A DNA stretch of 60,849 bases from HRBIN12 sp035762085. Its GTDB lineage: Bacteria > Actinomycetota > UBA4738 > HRBIN12. Shown in pieces: positions 23,701 through 32,805 of the stretch; the first letter of the stretch is position 1; each line of letters starts with the position of its first letter. The stretch lies in assembly GCA_035762085.1 (NCBI GenBank), contig DASTPT010000137.1, forward strand, positions 1 through 60,849, written 5' to 3'. Made by a program: the position numbers and the translations under genes. Under the pieces are notes generated by a model. It was not told the DNA's origin and did no database searches. It worked only from the letters and a program-made list of their open reading frames with translations.

Positions 23701-24747
23701 ATGACCGACGTCTACGACCGGATCCCGAAGGTCGAGCTGCACTGCCACCTCGAGGGGACGATCGCGCCGGCCACCGTCGCTGAGCTCGCGGCGAAGAACG
23801 GTCGGGACCTGCCCGTCCCGCGCATCGAGGACCTCTACGACTACGACTCGCTGAACGGCTTCCTGCAGGTCTTCTGGTTCGTGCAGGCGCTGCTCGAGGA
23901 TCGCAAGGACTGGGAGCGCGCCGCCTACGAGTCCGTCGCGCACGCCGCCCCCTACGGGCTCCGATACGGCGAGATCTTCTTCACACCCGCGCGGCACCTC
24001 GACGCCGGACAGGACCTGGAGGGCATCGTCGATGGGATCACCCGCGGGTTCGAGGCCGCCGAGGCCGAGACCGGCGTCCGGTGCATGGCGATCTGCGACC
24101 TGGACCGGGCCTACGGCGGCGCCGCGGGGCTCGAGCTGGTCGAGCAGCTCGTCGAGCTCCGCCGTGCCGGGCGCGCCGACCGCGTGATCGGGGTCGGGCT
24201 GGACTCGACCGAGCTCGGCGTCGACCCGCGGGAGTACGCGCCGGCGTACGAGCTGGCGCGCTCGGCCGGGCTGCGCTGCACCGCGCACGCCGGCGAGGAC
24301 ACGGGGCCGGACAACATCGCGACCGCGCTGGAGGCGCTCGACGCCGAGCGGATCGACCACGGCCTGTCGATCCTCCAGGACCCCGACCTCACGGCGCGGG
24401 TCGCCGAGGCCCGTATCCCGCTGGACGTCTGCCCCAACAGCAACGTGCTGATCGCGAACAAGGTCCCCACGCTTGCCGAGCACCCCTACATGCGGATGCG
24501 CGAGGCGGGCCTGCTCGCCACGCTGAACACCGACGACCCGGCGATGACCGACCTGGACCTCGGCAAGGAGTACCGCTCGGTCGCCCACGCGTTCGGTCTG
24601 TCGTTCGACGACGTCGCAGCGATCGCGCTCGACGGGGTCGAGGCGACGTGGCTCGACGAGGGCGAGAAGCGCCGCCGGCGCGCCGAGTTCGAGCGCGACA
24701 TCGAGGCCCTCCGCCCCGACGCCGAGGTCCTGCCGGCGGACGGATAA
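23701..24747 (+). CDS. add: Adenosine deaminase family protein
   Basis: 348-residue zinc hydrolase deaminating adenosine, or a related aminopurine, for purine salvage. Zinc ligands His15 and His17 lie in KVELHCHLEGT; further sites are HAGED (Glu general acid region), DHG with the catalytic His, CPNSNVL, and the closing zinc Asp in NTDDPAMTD. Length matches the family. Some relatives act on adenine or on 6-aminodeoxyfutalosine, so the exact substrate is open. It stands alone, convergent to the amidohydrolase gene. Confidence 0.9.
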   Translation: MTDVYDRIPKVELHCHLEGTIAPATVAELAAKNGRDLPVPRIEDLYDYDSLNGFLQVFWFVQALLEDRKDWERAAYESVAHAAPYGLRYGEIFFTPARHLDAGQDLEGIVDGITRGFEAAEAETGVRCMAICDLDRAYGGAAGLELVEQLVELRRAGRADRVIGVGLDSTELGVDPREYAPAYELARSAGLRCTAHAGEDTGPDNIATALEALDAERIDHGLSILQDPDLTARVAEARIPLDVCPNSNVLIANKVPTLAEHPYMRMREAGLLATLNTDDPAMTDLDLGKEYRSVAHAFGLSFDDVAAIALDGVEATWLDEGEKRRRRAEFERDIEALRPDAEVLPADG

Positions 24748-24759
24748 CCTCGACCACCG

Positions 24760-26247
24760 TCACACGGACGTCGCCACCTCGGCGCGATGGTGCTCTCGGA
24801 CGTCGGCGGAGGCCACCATGGTCGTCGGGCCGAGGAGTCGGTCGCCGTCTCGGAGCTCCTGGCGGACCTGCGCGAGCTCGCGACGCGTGAAGTCGCATCG
24901 CGGTGGAACCGGCTCGATGCCGTAGAGGCGCGCCGCGTTCAGCCCGAGGATCTTCGCCTTGCGCTCCTTCGTGAGCTCTGGGTACCCGTAGCGCTCCTGG
25001 AGCTCCTGCGAGATCCGGAACGCCCGGAACGCCTGGATCTGCGGCTGGGGCGACCCGTAGAAGAGGCAGTCGGTCCCCCACACGACGTTGTCCTCGCCGA
25101 CGTGCTTCAGCAGCTTGCCGAGCACGTGGGCGGCCTGCGCCGGCGACCGCATCAGGTTCCACCACGTCGAGCCGAGCTCCGCATATACGTTCTCGTTCGG
25201 GCCGATGCCGGCGCGCTCGAGCGAGGCGATGAGCCGGTTCACGCCGATCCCCGAGGTCGCGGGCCGATACGGGCCCTCGAGGATCCCCGACTCGTAGCCC
25301 GAGTGGTAGACGACGATGTTCACGTCCGGGTACATCCGGGCGGCCGGCCCGACGTCACCGGGCGAGGAGTACCGGCTGCCGCCGCTGAAGCCCTTGTGGA
25401 CGCAGATCGTCCGGATCCCGAGCTCCACGCTCTTGCGGATGAACGGCTCGCCGACCCGGGGGAGGCCGCGCTCGTGGTCGTCGAGCCACCAGGCGCCGCC
25501 CCCGGGCTCGAAGAAGTCCGGGAAGTGCGTGAAGGTCTTCCACGCCCGGATCGGGTACCTGCGGGCGGTGTCCTCCATCCCGTCGAGCACCGAACGGAGC
25601 CGGCCGACGTTCGGGAGCACTTGGCCGTGGAGCAGGACCCGCTCGTCCTGGCAGAGGCCCTCGACGATGCGACGGGTCTCGGCCATGATCCGCGGCGATA
25701 GCGGTGAGCCCTGCGGGTAGATCGGCAGCGCCGAGAGGACGACCACGTTCGTGTCGCTGCGGATGAAGAACGCCTCGAGGAAGTGCTCGATCGAGAAGCA
25801 CACACGAGGATCGTCCTCGCCGCAGTACCGCTGTGGGAAGGCGGCCCAGAAGCCCTCGCCGTGGAAGACCGGGTTCAGGTCGTATTCCAGCAGGTGGCCC
25901 TGGACGTCCATGATGAACTCCTCGCCGCCGACCGCCTCCTCGGCCGCGTCGGGCTCGACGGGCGCCTCGGGCGGGATCTCGTAGCCGCCGCCGGGCTCCG
26001 ATGGCGTGGACCGTGGGCGGGCGCGATGGGCCTCGCGCGTGCACGCGTCGAGCGCGAGCAGCGTGATCGAGACGGCGCACAGCGACCGTAGGAACCGGCG
26101 GCGCGACATGCCGACCCGGTCGGCCGCCGCCAGGCACTCGGCGCGGGCGCGGCGAACGGCCTCGCGAACGACGGGGGGGAGTCGCCGCGGATCGTACTCC
26201 CCGTTCGAGCAGGGCCCGAACTCGATCGGCAACCGGTCTTCGGACAC
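24760..26247 (-). CDS. Exported amidohydrolase (metal-dependent TIM-barrel hydrolase)
   Basis: 495 residues. The GTG at 26247 has GGGGAGG just upstream. About 45 residues precede a twin-arginine motif SRRRFLRSLCAVSITLLALDAC, with a lipobox-like Cys, so export by Tat and lipid anchoring are likely. The body is an amidohydrolase-2 barrel: MDVQGHLL (metal site, usually DxHxH), WKTFTHFPDF, ICVHKGFSG, VVYHSGYES, and VVWGTDCLFYGSPQPQI with the conserved Asp. The family includes decarboxylases and hydrolases of aromatic or lactone substrates. The long segment before the Tat motif is unusual, and a later start would be expected for most Tat proteins. Confidence 0.85.
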   Translation of the reverse strand: MSEDRLPIEFGPCSNGEYDPRRLPPVVREAVRRARAECLAAADRVGMSRRRFLRSLCAVSITLLALDACTREAHRARPRSTPSEPGGGYEIPPEAPVEPDAAEEAVGGEEFIMDVQGHLLEYDLNPVFHGEGFWAAFPQRYCGEDDPRVCFSIEHFLEAFFIRSDTNVVVLSALPIYPQGSPLSPRIMAETRRIVEGLCQDERVLLHGQVLPNVGRLRSVLDGMEDTARRYPIRAWKTFTHFPDFFEPGGGAWWLDDHERGLPRVGEPFIRKSVELGIRTICVHKGFSGGSRYSSPGDVGPAARMYPDVNIVVYHSGYESGILEGPYRPATSGIGVNRLIASLERAGIGPNENVYAELGSTWWNLMRSPAQAAHVLGKLLKHVGEDNVVWGTDCLFYGSPQPQIQAFRAFRISQELQERYGYPELTKERKAKILGLNAARLYGIEPVPPRCDFTRRELAQVRQELRDGDRLLGPTTMVASADVREHHRAEVATSV

Positions 26248-26407
26248 AGCCTCCCCAGCGCGGGTCGGACGCCCGGTTGCAGAGAACGACTCCCGGCGGG
26301 ATCGACCGGTTCCCGCTCTCGTCCACCCGGGGCGACCGCGAGGCGTTCGCCGATCCGAGTGGATGATGGTGGACGACGAACGGAGCGAGCGCACGGGGAG
26401 CGAGAGC

Positions 26408-27394
26408 ATGGCGTGGACGACGGCCGACATCCCCGACCTGCGCGGCCGCGTGGCGGTCGTGACCGGCGCGAGCGGCGGCCTCGGCCTGGAGACGACCCGC
26501 GAGCTCGCGCGCAAGGGCGCGCACGTCGTGCTGGCCGCCCGCGACGCCGCGAAGGCGGAGCGCGCCCGGGCAGAGATCCTCGCGGACGTCCCGGGCGCGT
26601 CGCTCGGACGCCAGGAGCTCGACGTCGCCTCGCTCGACTCGATCCACGCGGGAGCGGAACGGATCCTGGCGGCGCATCGGACGATCGACATCCTGGTCAA
26701 CAACGCCGGAGTCATGGGCCTGCCCGAGCGGCGGACGGTCGACGGCTTCGAGCTCCAGCTCGGGACGAACCACCTGGGGCATTTCGCGCTCACGGCGCTG
26801 CTGTTGCCGGCGCTCCTGCGCGGCGAGCGCGCTCGCGTCGTCTCGGTGACGAGCACCGGTCGCCACGTCGGTCGTGCGATCGACCCGACGAACCCGCACC
26901 TGCGCGGCCGATACGACCCCTGGCGCGCGTACGGCCAGTCGAAGCTGGCGAACGTGCACTTCGCGGTCGAGCTCGAGCGCCGGTTCCGCGAGGCCGGCGC
27001 GAACGCGCAGAGCCTGGTGGTCCATCCCGGCCTCACGCACACCGACCTGCAGGCTCGGAGCGTGCGCGAGACCGGCGGCGGGCGGAGCCAACGGTTCTGG
27101 CACGGAGCGGTCCGGCGGTTCGGGATGTCGCCGTCGGAGGGCGCGCTGACGCTGCTCCGCGCGGCGACCGACCCCACCCTCGAAGGGGGCCGCCTCTACA
27201 CGCCGCGGTTGGTGAACTGGGGCACGCCGGTGCGCCGGCCCCTGATCGGGCGCTCGCGGAGCCGCTCGGCGATCCGCACGCTCTGGCAGGTCTCCGAGCG
27301 CGAGACCGGGATCCGGCTCGACGTCCGGGCCGCGCTCGAGCAGGTCCGCGCGGCCGACGACCCAGGACCGAAGGGCCCGCCGGAACGGGGTTGA
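26408..27394 (+). CDS. Short-chain dehydrogenase (retinol dehydrogenase / protochlorophyllide reductase-like)
   Basis: 328 residues. Nucleotide motif VVTGASGGLGLETTRELARK (about 18-37), NNAGVMGLPE, and the intact active site: Ser in VVSVTSTGRHVG and YxxxK in AYGQSKLAN. The FELQLGTNHLGHFALTALLL segment marks the retinol-dehydrogenase-like SDR group, which takes bulky lipophilic substrates. ATG 26408 is chosen as the first within the conserved region; an earlier in-frame ATG near 26363 is possible. The preceding 160 bp from the divergent amidohydrolase shows no clear promoter. Confidence 0.88.
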   Translation: MAWTTADIPDLRGRVAVVTGASGGLGLETTRELARKGAHVVLAARDAAKAERARAEILADVPGASLGRQELDVASLDSIHAGAERILAAHRTIDILVNNAGVMGLPERRTVDGFELQLGTNHLGHFALTALLLPALLRGERARVVSVTSTGRHVGRAIDPTNPHLRGRYDPWRAYGQSKLANVHFAVELERRFREAGANAQSLVVHPGLTHTDLQARSVRETGGGRSQRFWHGAVRRFGMSPSEGALTLLRAATDPTLEGGRLYTPRLVNWGTPVRRPLIGRSRSRSAIRTLWQVSERETGIRLDVRAALEQVRAADDPGPKGPPERG

Positions 27395-27457
27395 GCGGTC
27401 CGTCCGGCGGCGCGAGCCGCTGACCTAGGCTGTCCGGGTACCGCACCGGAGGCGGAC

Positions 27458-28945
27458 GTGCCGGCCATCAACGCTCTGCGGCAACAGGCTCCGACCACGC
27501 CGCCCGGCGCCCGCGTGCTCCCGCTCCGCCGCGGCCCCGGTGTGGACGTCCTGCGTGAGCGCGACCTCGAGCGGATCCACGACGCGGCGTTCCGCGTGCT
27601 CGACGACCTCGGCGTCCGCGTTGGCTCCCACCGGATCCGCGGGCGACTCAAGGAGGCCGGCGCCCACGTGGGCCCGGAGCGGGCGCACCTCCCGCGCCCG
27701 CTGGTCGACGAGGCGCTCTGGGAGGCGCCGCGCGAGCTCGTGCTCGCGGCGCGCGATCCCTCGGCCGATCTCCGCGTGGGCGCCGGGGATGGGTGGCTCG
27801 GCACCGGCGGGCCGGCCGAGCGCACGGTCGACCTGCGCTCGGACGAGCGCCGGGCGTCGACGCTCGCGGACGTGGCCGACGTCGCTCGGCTGGCCGACGC
27901 CCTGCCGCAGGTCGGGTACCTGGGGCCGTCGGTCCGTGCGCTCGACCTGGCGGCCGAGACCCGCGCGCCGCGGGAGCTCCACGTCCGCTTCGCGAACACC
28001 TCGAAGCACGTCCAGGTCGAGGTCGCGCCCCACCGCGCCGACGTGGAGGCATGCCTGGAGATCGCGCGGCTCGCCGCGGGCGCCGACCTGCGCCAGCGCC
28101 CGGTCGTCTCGGCGCTCCTTCGCGTCAGGGGCCCGCTCGGTTCGGACGGCGAGCGGCTCGAGGTCGCCGCCGCCCTCGCCCAAGCTGGGATCCCCGTCGG
28201 GGTCGTCGCCGAGCCGATCGCGGGTGCGACCGCGCCCGCCACGCTGGCCGGCGCGCTCGTGACCGCTCTCGCCGAGACCGTTGCCGGACTCGCGATCCTC
28301 CAGCTCCTCGCGCCCGGGACGCCGGTGTTCATCGGCACGGATGCCCTTCGCGTGACGATGCTCGGGCGCGACCCGACGCCCGGCGGCGCCTCGGATCCGC
28401 TGTTCCAGCTCGCGTGGGTCCAGCTCGCTCGCCGCGTCGGCCTCCCGGCGCACGTCGGCGCGTTCGCCACGGGCTCGCGGTCCTCGGACTGGCAGGCCGG
28501 GATCGAGGGCGGGCTCTCCGCCACGGCGGCATGGATGGCCGGGCCCGACCTGTTGGCGGCGGCCGGGATGCGCGGCGGCGGCCGCGTGTTCTCGCCGATC
28601 GCGATGCTGCTCGACACCGAGCTGTTCGACCTGGTGCGGCGGATCCCGCTCGGATCCGCCGCGGACGACGAGGCCCTCGCCGTCGAGGTGATCGAGGGCG
28701 TCGGGCCCGGCGGCCACTTCCTCGGCGAGGCGCACACGCTGCGCCACATGCGCGAGGCTTGGATGTCCCGCTTCATGGACACGGACACGTGGGAGGCGTG
28801 GGAGGAGGCTGGCCGCCCGCAGCCGCCCGAGCGTGCGCACGCGAGGGCCCTCGAGCTCCTCGAGACGCACGAGCCGCTCCCGCTCGAGCCCGCCGTCGAG
28901 GAACGGATCCGGGAGGTGATCGCCGAGCATGAGCGCCACCGCTGA
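27458..28945 (+). CDS. MttB-superfamily methyltransferase homologue (non-pyrrolysine), copy 1
   Basis: 495 residues, the normal MttB length, with no in-frame TAG, so not a pyrrolysine trimethylamine methyltransferase. It belongs to the COG5598-type group, of which MtgB (glycine betaine:corrinoid methyltransferase) is a characterised member. Family features seen: the opening LERIHDAAFRVLDDLGVRV, RFANTSKHVQVEV, the AGATAPATLAGALV segment, SDWQAGIEGGLSATAAWMAG, and the C-terminal HFLGEAHTLRHMREAWMSRF. GTG start with GGAGG nearby. It overlaps the second copy by 17 bp. No corrinoid protein is encoded nearby, so the methyl acceptor is unknown. Sequence is more diverged than copy 2. Confidence 0.87.
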   Translation: MPAINALRQQAPTTPPGARVLPLRRGPGVDVLRERDLERIHDAAFRVLDDLGVRVGSHRIRGRLKEAGAHVGPERAHLPRPLVDEALWEAPRELVLAARDPSADLRVGAGDGWLGTGGPAERTVDLRSDERRASTLADVADVARLADALPQVGYLGPSVRALDLAAETRAPRELHVRFANTSKHVQVEVAPHRADVEACLEIARLAAGADLRQRPVVSALLRVRGPLGSDGERLEVAAALAQAGIPVGVVAEPIAGATAPATLAGALVTALAETVAGLAILQLLAPGTPVFIGTDALRVTMLGRDPTPGGASDPLFQLAWVQLARRVGLPAHVGAFATGSRSSDWQAGIEGGLSATAAWMAGPDLLAAAGMRGGGRVFSPIAMLLDTELFDLVRRIPLGSAADDEALAVEVIEGVGPGGHFLGEAHTLRHMREAWMSRFMDTDTWEAWEEAGRPQPPERAHARALELLETHEPLPLEPAVEERIREVIAEHERHR

Positions 28946-30413
28946 GGCGCCCGCGCGGCGGATCCGGGGCCTGCGGAACCCGTGGTCGATCGAGGTTCTC
29001 ACCGAGGACGAGCTCGAGCGCGTCCACGCCGCCAGCCTTCGCGTGCTCGAGACCACCGGTCTGCAGGTGCGGTCGGAGGCCATCCTGCGCGAGCTCGGCG
29101 CGGCCGGCGCGAAGGTCGACGAGGCCACGATGACCGCGCGGTTCCCCTCGGCGATGGTCGAGGAGTGCATGGCGCTCGTGCCGCCGAGCTTCCTCATGGC
29201 CGCGCGCGACCCGGCGCTCGATCTGCCGATCGACGGCAGCGCCGGATGGCTCTCGGGCGACGGCACGTCCGCGTTCGTGATCGACCACGACACGGGCCTC
29301 CGCCGCGCCTCCACGCTCCAGGACCTGATCGACACGACACGCGTGGCCGACGCGGTCGACGAGCTGGCCTACCTGTGGCCCACCGTCGCGCCCGCCGACG
29401 TGCCGCCGCACGCGCAGGCAGTGCACATCATGCGCGTGATGCTCGGCCGGTCGTCGAAGCACGCCCAGCACAACGAGACCTACAGCCGACGCGACGCGCG
29501 GGCGGTGCTCGAGATGGCTCGGGTCGTCGCGGGCGGCGACCGCGAGCTGCGGGAGCGCCCGATCGTCTCGACGTACCAGTGCTGCATCAGCCCGCTCGTG
29601 TACGACGGCGGCCCGATCGAGGCCGCGATCGAGTTCGCTCGCGGTGGATTGCCCTCGGGCTTCATCTCGATGGGGATCGGGTGCGCGACCGCGCCGGCGA
29701 CGCTGGCCGGGACCCTCGTCTCGATGAACGCCGAGATGGTCGGCGGGATGACGATCGTCGAGGCCCTCGTCCCCGGCGCCGTGACGTTCTGCGGGCCGTA
29801 CCCGACGTTCATGGACCTTCGCACCGGCGGCTACCGGCAGGCCTGGGGGCCGGAGGACACGCTGCTGAAGCTCGCGTTCACGCAGCTCGCGCACCGCTAC
29901 CGCGTGCCGATCAACGTGCTCACGCTCGACACCGGGGCGAAGACGCAGGACTGGCAGGCGGGCGTCCAGCACGCCGTGTCGCAGATGGCGATGCTCGCCG
30001 CCGGCCGGGCCGAGATGATCACCGGGACCGGCACGCTCCACGGGGCCGCCGTCTACGACGACGCGAACGTGATCCTCGACGCCGAGCTCTGGCGCGTGCT
30101 CTGCGACGTGCTCGAGGGCATCACCGTGACCGAGGAGACCCTCGCGCTCGACGCGATCGCCGAGCTCGCGGCGGGGGCCGACCTCACCGGACACCCGGCG
30201 ACCCGGCGCCACCTGGCAGAGCTCTGGAGGCCGGAGACGTTCGACGGTCTGACGGCCGAGGCGTGGGAGGCGGCCGGCCGCCCCGACCCGCGCGAGCGAG
30301 CACGAGAGCGGGTGCACGCGATCCTCGCGGAGCACGAGCCGCTCCCGCTCCCCCACGACGTCGACCGAGAGCTGGTCCGGATCATCGAGGCCCGCGAGGC
30401 CGAGGAGGGCTGA
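28929..30413 (+). CDS. MttB-superfamily methyltransferase homologue (non-pyrrolysine), copy 2
   Basis: 494 residues, no in-frame TAG. Same architecture as copy 1: LERVHAASLRVLETTGLQV, HVMLGRSSKHAQHN-like segment (RVMLGRSSKHAQHNETYSR), GCATAPATLAGTLVSMNAE, TQDWQAGVQHAVSQMAML, and the C-terminal acidic helix. It retains more of the usual MttB residues in the barrel core (FCGPYPTFMDLRTGGY). Start ATG 28929 lies inside the end of copy 1. The tandem suggests a heteromeric or substrate-split pair. Likely substrates are quaternary or tertiary methylamines such as betaines, by family only. Confidence 0.88.
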   Translation: MSATAEAPARRIRGLRNPWSIEVLTEDELERVHAASLRVLETTGLQVRSEAILRELGAAGAKVDEATMTARFPSAMVEECMALVPPSFLMAARDPALDLPIDGSAGWLSGDGTSAFVIDHDTGLRRASTLQDLIDTTRVADAVDELAYLWPTVAPADVPPHAQAVHIMRVMLGRSSKHAQHNETYSRRDARAVLEMARVVAGGDRELRERPIVSTYQCCISPLVYDGGPIEAAIEFARGGLPSGFISMGIGCATAPATLAGTLVSMNAEMVGGMTIVEALVPGAVTFCGPYPTFMDLRTGGYRQAWGPEDTLLKLAFTQLAHRYRVPINVLTLDTGAKTQDWQAGVQHAVSQMAMLAAGRAEMITGTGTLHGAAVYDDANVILDAELWRVLCDVLEGITVTEETLALDAIAELAAGADLTGHPATRRHLAELWRPETFDGLTAEAWEAAGRPDPRERARERVHAILAEHEPLPLPHDVDRELVRIIEAREAEEG

Positions 30414-30487
30414 CGAACGCGGCTCGACGCCCTCCGAGCACCGAGCCGCCGGGTAGGGTGTCGGCATCGCTACCCGGAGGTATCGAG

Positions 30488-30805
30488 ATGCCGCACACCG
30501 CCATCGCCGACGCCGTGCAGGTCGTCCAGGTCCAGCCCGGCGCCGTCGTCTCGAAGGTGATCCACCGCGACGAGGACCTGGACGTCACGGTGTTCGCGTT
30601 CGATGCGGGCGAGGGCCTGACCGAGCACACCGCCTCGCGGCCGGCGATCGTTCAGGTGCTCTCGGGCAGGCTGCGGCTCACGGTGGACGGCGAGGTCCTC
30701 GACGCCGGTCCCGGGTTCTGGCTCCACATGAGGACCGGGGCGCCGCACGCGCTCGAGGCGATGGAGTCGACGATCGTCCTGCTCACGCTCGTCCGTCCAG
30801 CCTGA
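30488..30805 (+). CDS. Small cupin-domain protein
   Basis: 105-residue single cupin: HRDEDLDVTVFAFDAGEGLT then EHTASRPAIVQVLSGRLRLTVDGE (motif 1) and GFWLHMRTGAPHALEAMES (motif 2). Metal-binding His residues are partly present. GGAGG precedes ATG 30488, and TAGGGT (30454-30459) is a candidate -10. Similar one-domain cupins bind small ligands or protect metalloenzymes. It follows the MttB-type pair by 74 bp and may be cotranscribed. Confidence 0.85.
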   Translation: MPHTAIADAVQVVQVQPGAVVSKVIHRDEDLDVTVFAFDAGEGLTEHTASRPAIVQVLSGRLRLTVDGEVLDAGPGFWLHMRTGAPHALEAMESTIVLLTLVRPA

Positions 30806-30819
30806 CGGTCGCGGCCGAG

Positions 30820-30866
30820 TTGCCCGGAGAACTCAACAAGCGTAGAATTCAGCATGCGTTGAGTTC
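30820..30866 (+). promoter_or_regulatory. Promoter of the ABC-2 efflux operon with inverted-repeat operator
   Basis: TTGCCC (30820-30825) and TAGAAT (30843-30848) are 17 nt apart, a good sigma-70-type promoter. GAACTCAAC (30829-30837) and its exact reverse complement GTTGAGTTC (30858-30866) flank the -10. This is the arrangement expected for repression by the TetR protein encoded last in the operon. Confidence 0.65.
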
Positions 30867-30877
30867 GCGGAAGGGGC

Positions 30878-31960
30878 GTGACCGCCGTGTGGGCGATGAT
30901 CGTGAAGGAGTTCCGGCAGCTGCGGCGTGACCGCCGCACGCTGGCGATGCTGATCTTCATGCCGATCCTGATGCTCGTGGTATTCGGCTACGCCGCGAGC
31001 TTCGACGTGAAGGAGATCCCGGTCCGCGTGCTCGGTCCCGCGGCCGACCGCGTCGCCGCCGTCCTCCCCGCCCCGTTCGAGGTCGAGGGCGTGGATCCCT
31101 CGGGTGGGCGCGAGGACGCCGTGACCGCACTCACGGACGGGGAGGTTCCCGTCATCTTCCTCACGGCCAAGGGCGGCCTCAGGGTCCTCGTCGACGGCTC
31201 GCAGATCTTCATCGCGACGGGGACGCGCGCGGCGGTGTCGTCGATCACCGAGCGGGCGCCCGGTGGCGTCGCCGTCGAGGTCGAGGTCCTGTTCAACCCC
31301 GACCTGGAGACCTCGGCGATCATGGTCCCCGGGCTCGCGGCGATGATCCTGCTGTTCGTCGGCACGATCATCACGAGCCTCGGCGTCGTGCGCGAGCGAC
31401 AGGCGGGCACGCTCGAGCAGCTCGCGGTGATGCCGCTCCGGCCCGCCGACGTGTTCCTCGGCAAGATCGCTCCGTACTTCGTCGTCGCGGCGCTCGACAT
31501 GGTCGTCGTGATCGTCGCGGGGATCTGGCTGTTCGACGTGCCGTTCCGCGGGTCCGTGCTGGCGCTCGCGCTCGGCGCGGTGCTGTTCCTGTTCGTGACG
31601 CTCGGGCTCGGCGTCCTGATCTCGAGCGTGTCCGAGAACCAGGGGCAGGCGATCCAGCTCGCGCTCATGATGCTCCTGCCCCAGGTGATGCTCTCGGGGC
31701 TGATCTTCCCGCTCTCGTCGATGCCCGCCGGCGTGCGCTGGATCGGCTACCTGCTGCCGCTCACCTACTTCGTCGAGATCGCACGCGGCGTGATGATCCG
31801 GGGCGCGTCGATCGTCACGCTGTGGCCCTCGTACGTGTTCCTCGCGATCTTCGGCGCGGTCGTGTTCGGCCTGGCGACCCTGCGGTTCCGCCGGTCGCTC
31901 GCGCCGGCCGGCCGTCGTCGGCACGGGGCCGAGCGCGAGCTCGAGGCGGTGGGGTCGTGA
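30878..31960 (+). CDS. ABC-2 type transporter permease (YbhS/YhhJ-like)
   Basis: 360 residues. N-terminal cytoplasmic KEFRQLRRDRRTLAM and first helix LIFMPILMLVVFGYAASF, then a large extracellular domain (about 45-145), followed by five helices (VPGLAAMILLFVGTIIT onward) and the ABC-2 signature LVMPLRPADVFLGK-like LAVMPLRPADVFLGKIAPY. This one-plus-five layout matches drug or lipid exporters of the YbhS/YhhJ group. GTG start with GGAAGGGG. First gene of a four-gene operon with two ATPases and a TetR regulator; its stop overlaps the next GTG. Confidence 0.9.
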   Translation: MTAVWAMIVKEFRQLRRDRRTLAMLIFMPILMLVVFGYAASFDVKEIPVRVLGPAADRVAAVLPAPFEVEGVDPSGGREDAVTALTDGEVPVIFLTAKGGLRVLVDGSQIFIATGTRAAVSSITERAPGGVAVEVEVLFNPDLETSAIMVPGLAAMILLFVGTIITSLGVVRERQAGTLEQLAVMPLRPADVFLGKIAPYFVVAALDMVVVIVAGIWLFDVPFRGSVLALALGAVLFLFVTLGLGVLISSVSENQGQAIQLALMMLLPQVMLSGLIFPLSSMPAGVRWIGYLLPLTYFVEIARGVMIRGASIVTLWPSYVFLAIFGAVVFGLATLRFRRSLAPAGRRRHGAERELEAVGS

Positions 31961-32805
31961 GCTGGGGCGTGCGGGGCATGACCGTCCGTTTCGGAGACCA
32001 CACGGCGCTCGAGGGCGTCTCGCTCGAGGTTCCGCCGGGTCGTGTGACGACGGTCGTCGGCGGCGACGGTGCCGGCAAGACGACGCTCCTGCGATGCCTG
32101 GTCGGCGCGCTCGCACCCGACGACGGCGAGGTCCGCCGGCCGGAGGAACGGCGGATCGGCTACCTGTCCTCGACCTCTGGGACGTACCCGGACCTCACGG
32201 TGCGGGAGAACCTGGACTTCGCCGCCACGACGTACGGGCTGTCGGCGACCGAGACGCGGGATCGTGCCGCGATCTTCCTCGACCGGACGGGCCTGACCGA
32301 CGCACACGACCGGCTCGCCGGTAACCTCTCGGGCGGGATGCGGCAGAAGCTCGGCGTGGTCCGGGCGATGCTCCACCGACCCGAGCTCCTGGTGCTCGAC
32401 GAGCCGACCACCGGCATCGACCCCGTGAGCCGCTCCGACCTCTGGTGGTTGATCGCGCGCGCCGCCGCCGAGGGGGCGGGCGTCGTCCTGGCCACGGCCT
32501 ACCTCGACGAGGCCGAGCGCGCCTCGTGGGTCCTCGCGCTCGACGACGGTCGTCCGCTGGCCGAGGGCACCCCCGAGACGATCGCGGCCGCCGTGCCGGG
32601 CACGATCGCGGTGACCGCCGAGCGCCCCGGCGGCGACGCCAGCCGCCGGTCGTGGCGCCGAGGCTCGCGCTGGCGCACCTGGACCCCGACCGAAGACGTT
32701 GCACCGCGGGGTGCACGGGTCCAGCCGGATCTGCACGACGCCGTGACGGTCGCGGCACTCGCGCGCGAGCTCGAGCGTGAGGCCGTTGGGGGCGAGGCCG
32801 CATGA
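31957..32805 (+). CDS. ABC exporter ATP-binding protein 1
   Basis: 282 residues. Walker A GGDGAGKTT, Q-loop region YLSSTSGTYPDLTVRENL (lacking the usual Gln), signature LSGGMRQK, Walker B LLVLDEPTTGID, and switch position occupied by ATAYLDEAERA (Thr/Ala where His is usual). The last about 60 residues are diverged, Arg/Trp-rich and unlike a normal NBD tail. Together with the second ATPase it resembles the two halves of YbhF split into two genes. GTGA overlap upstream, ATGA overlap downstream. Confidence 0.86.
   Translation: MSWGVRGMTVRFGDHTALEGVSLEVPPGRVTTVVGGDGAGKTTLLRCLVGALAPDDGEVRRPEERRIGYLSSTSGTYPDLTVRENLDFAATTYGLSATETRDRAAIFLDRTGLTDAHDRLAGNLSGGMRQKLGVVRAMLHRPELLVLDEPTTGIDPVSRSDLWWLIARAAAEGAGVVLATAYLDEAERASWVLALDDGRPLAEGTPETIAAAVPGTIAVTAERPGGDASRRSWRRGSRWRTWTPTEDVAPRGARVQPDLHDAVTVAALARELEREAVGGEAA

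Noticed and set aside
27458..30413. Pyrrolysine (TAG) readthrough in the MttB homologues
   Set aside because: The frames are full length with no in-frame TAG, so these are the non-pyrrolysine type.
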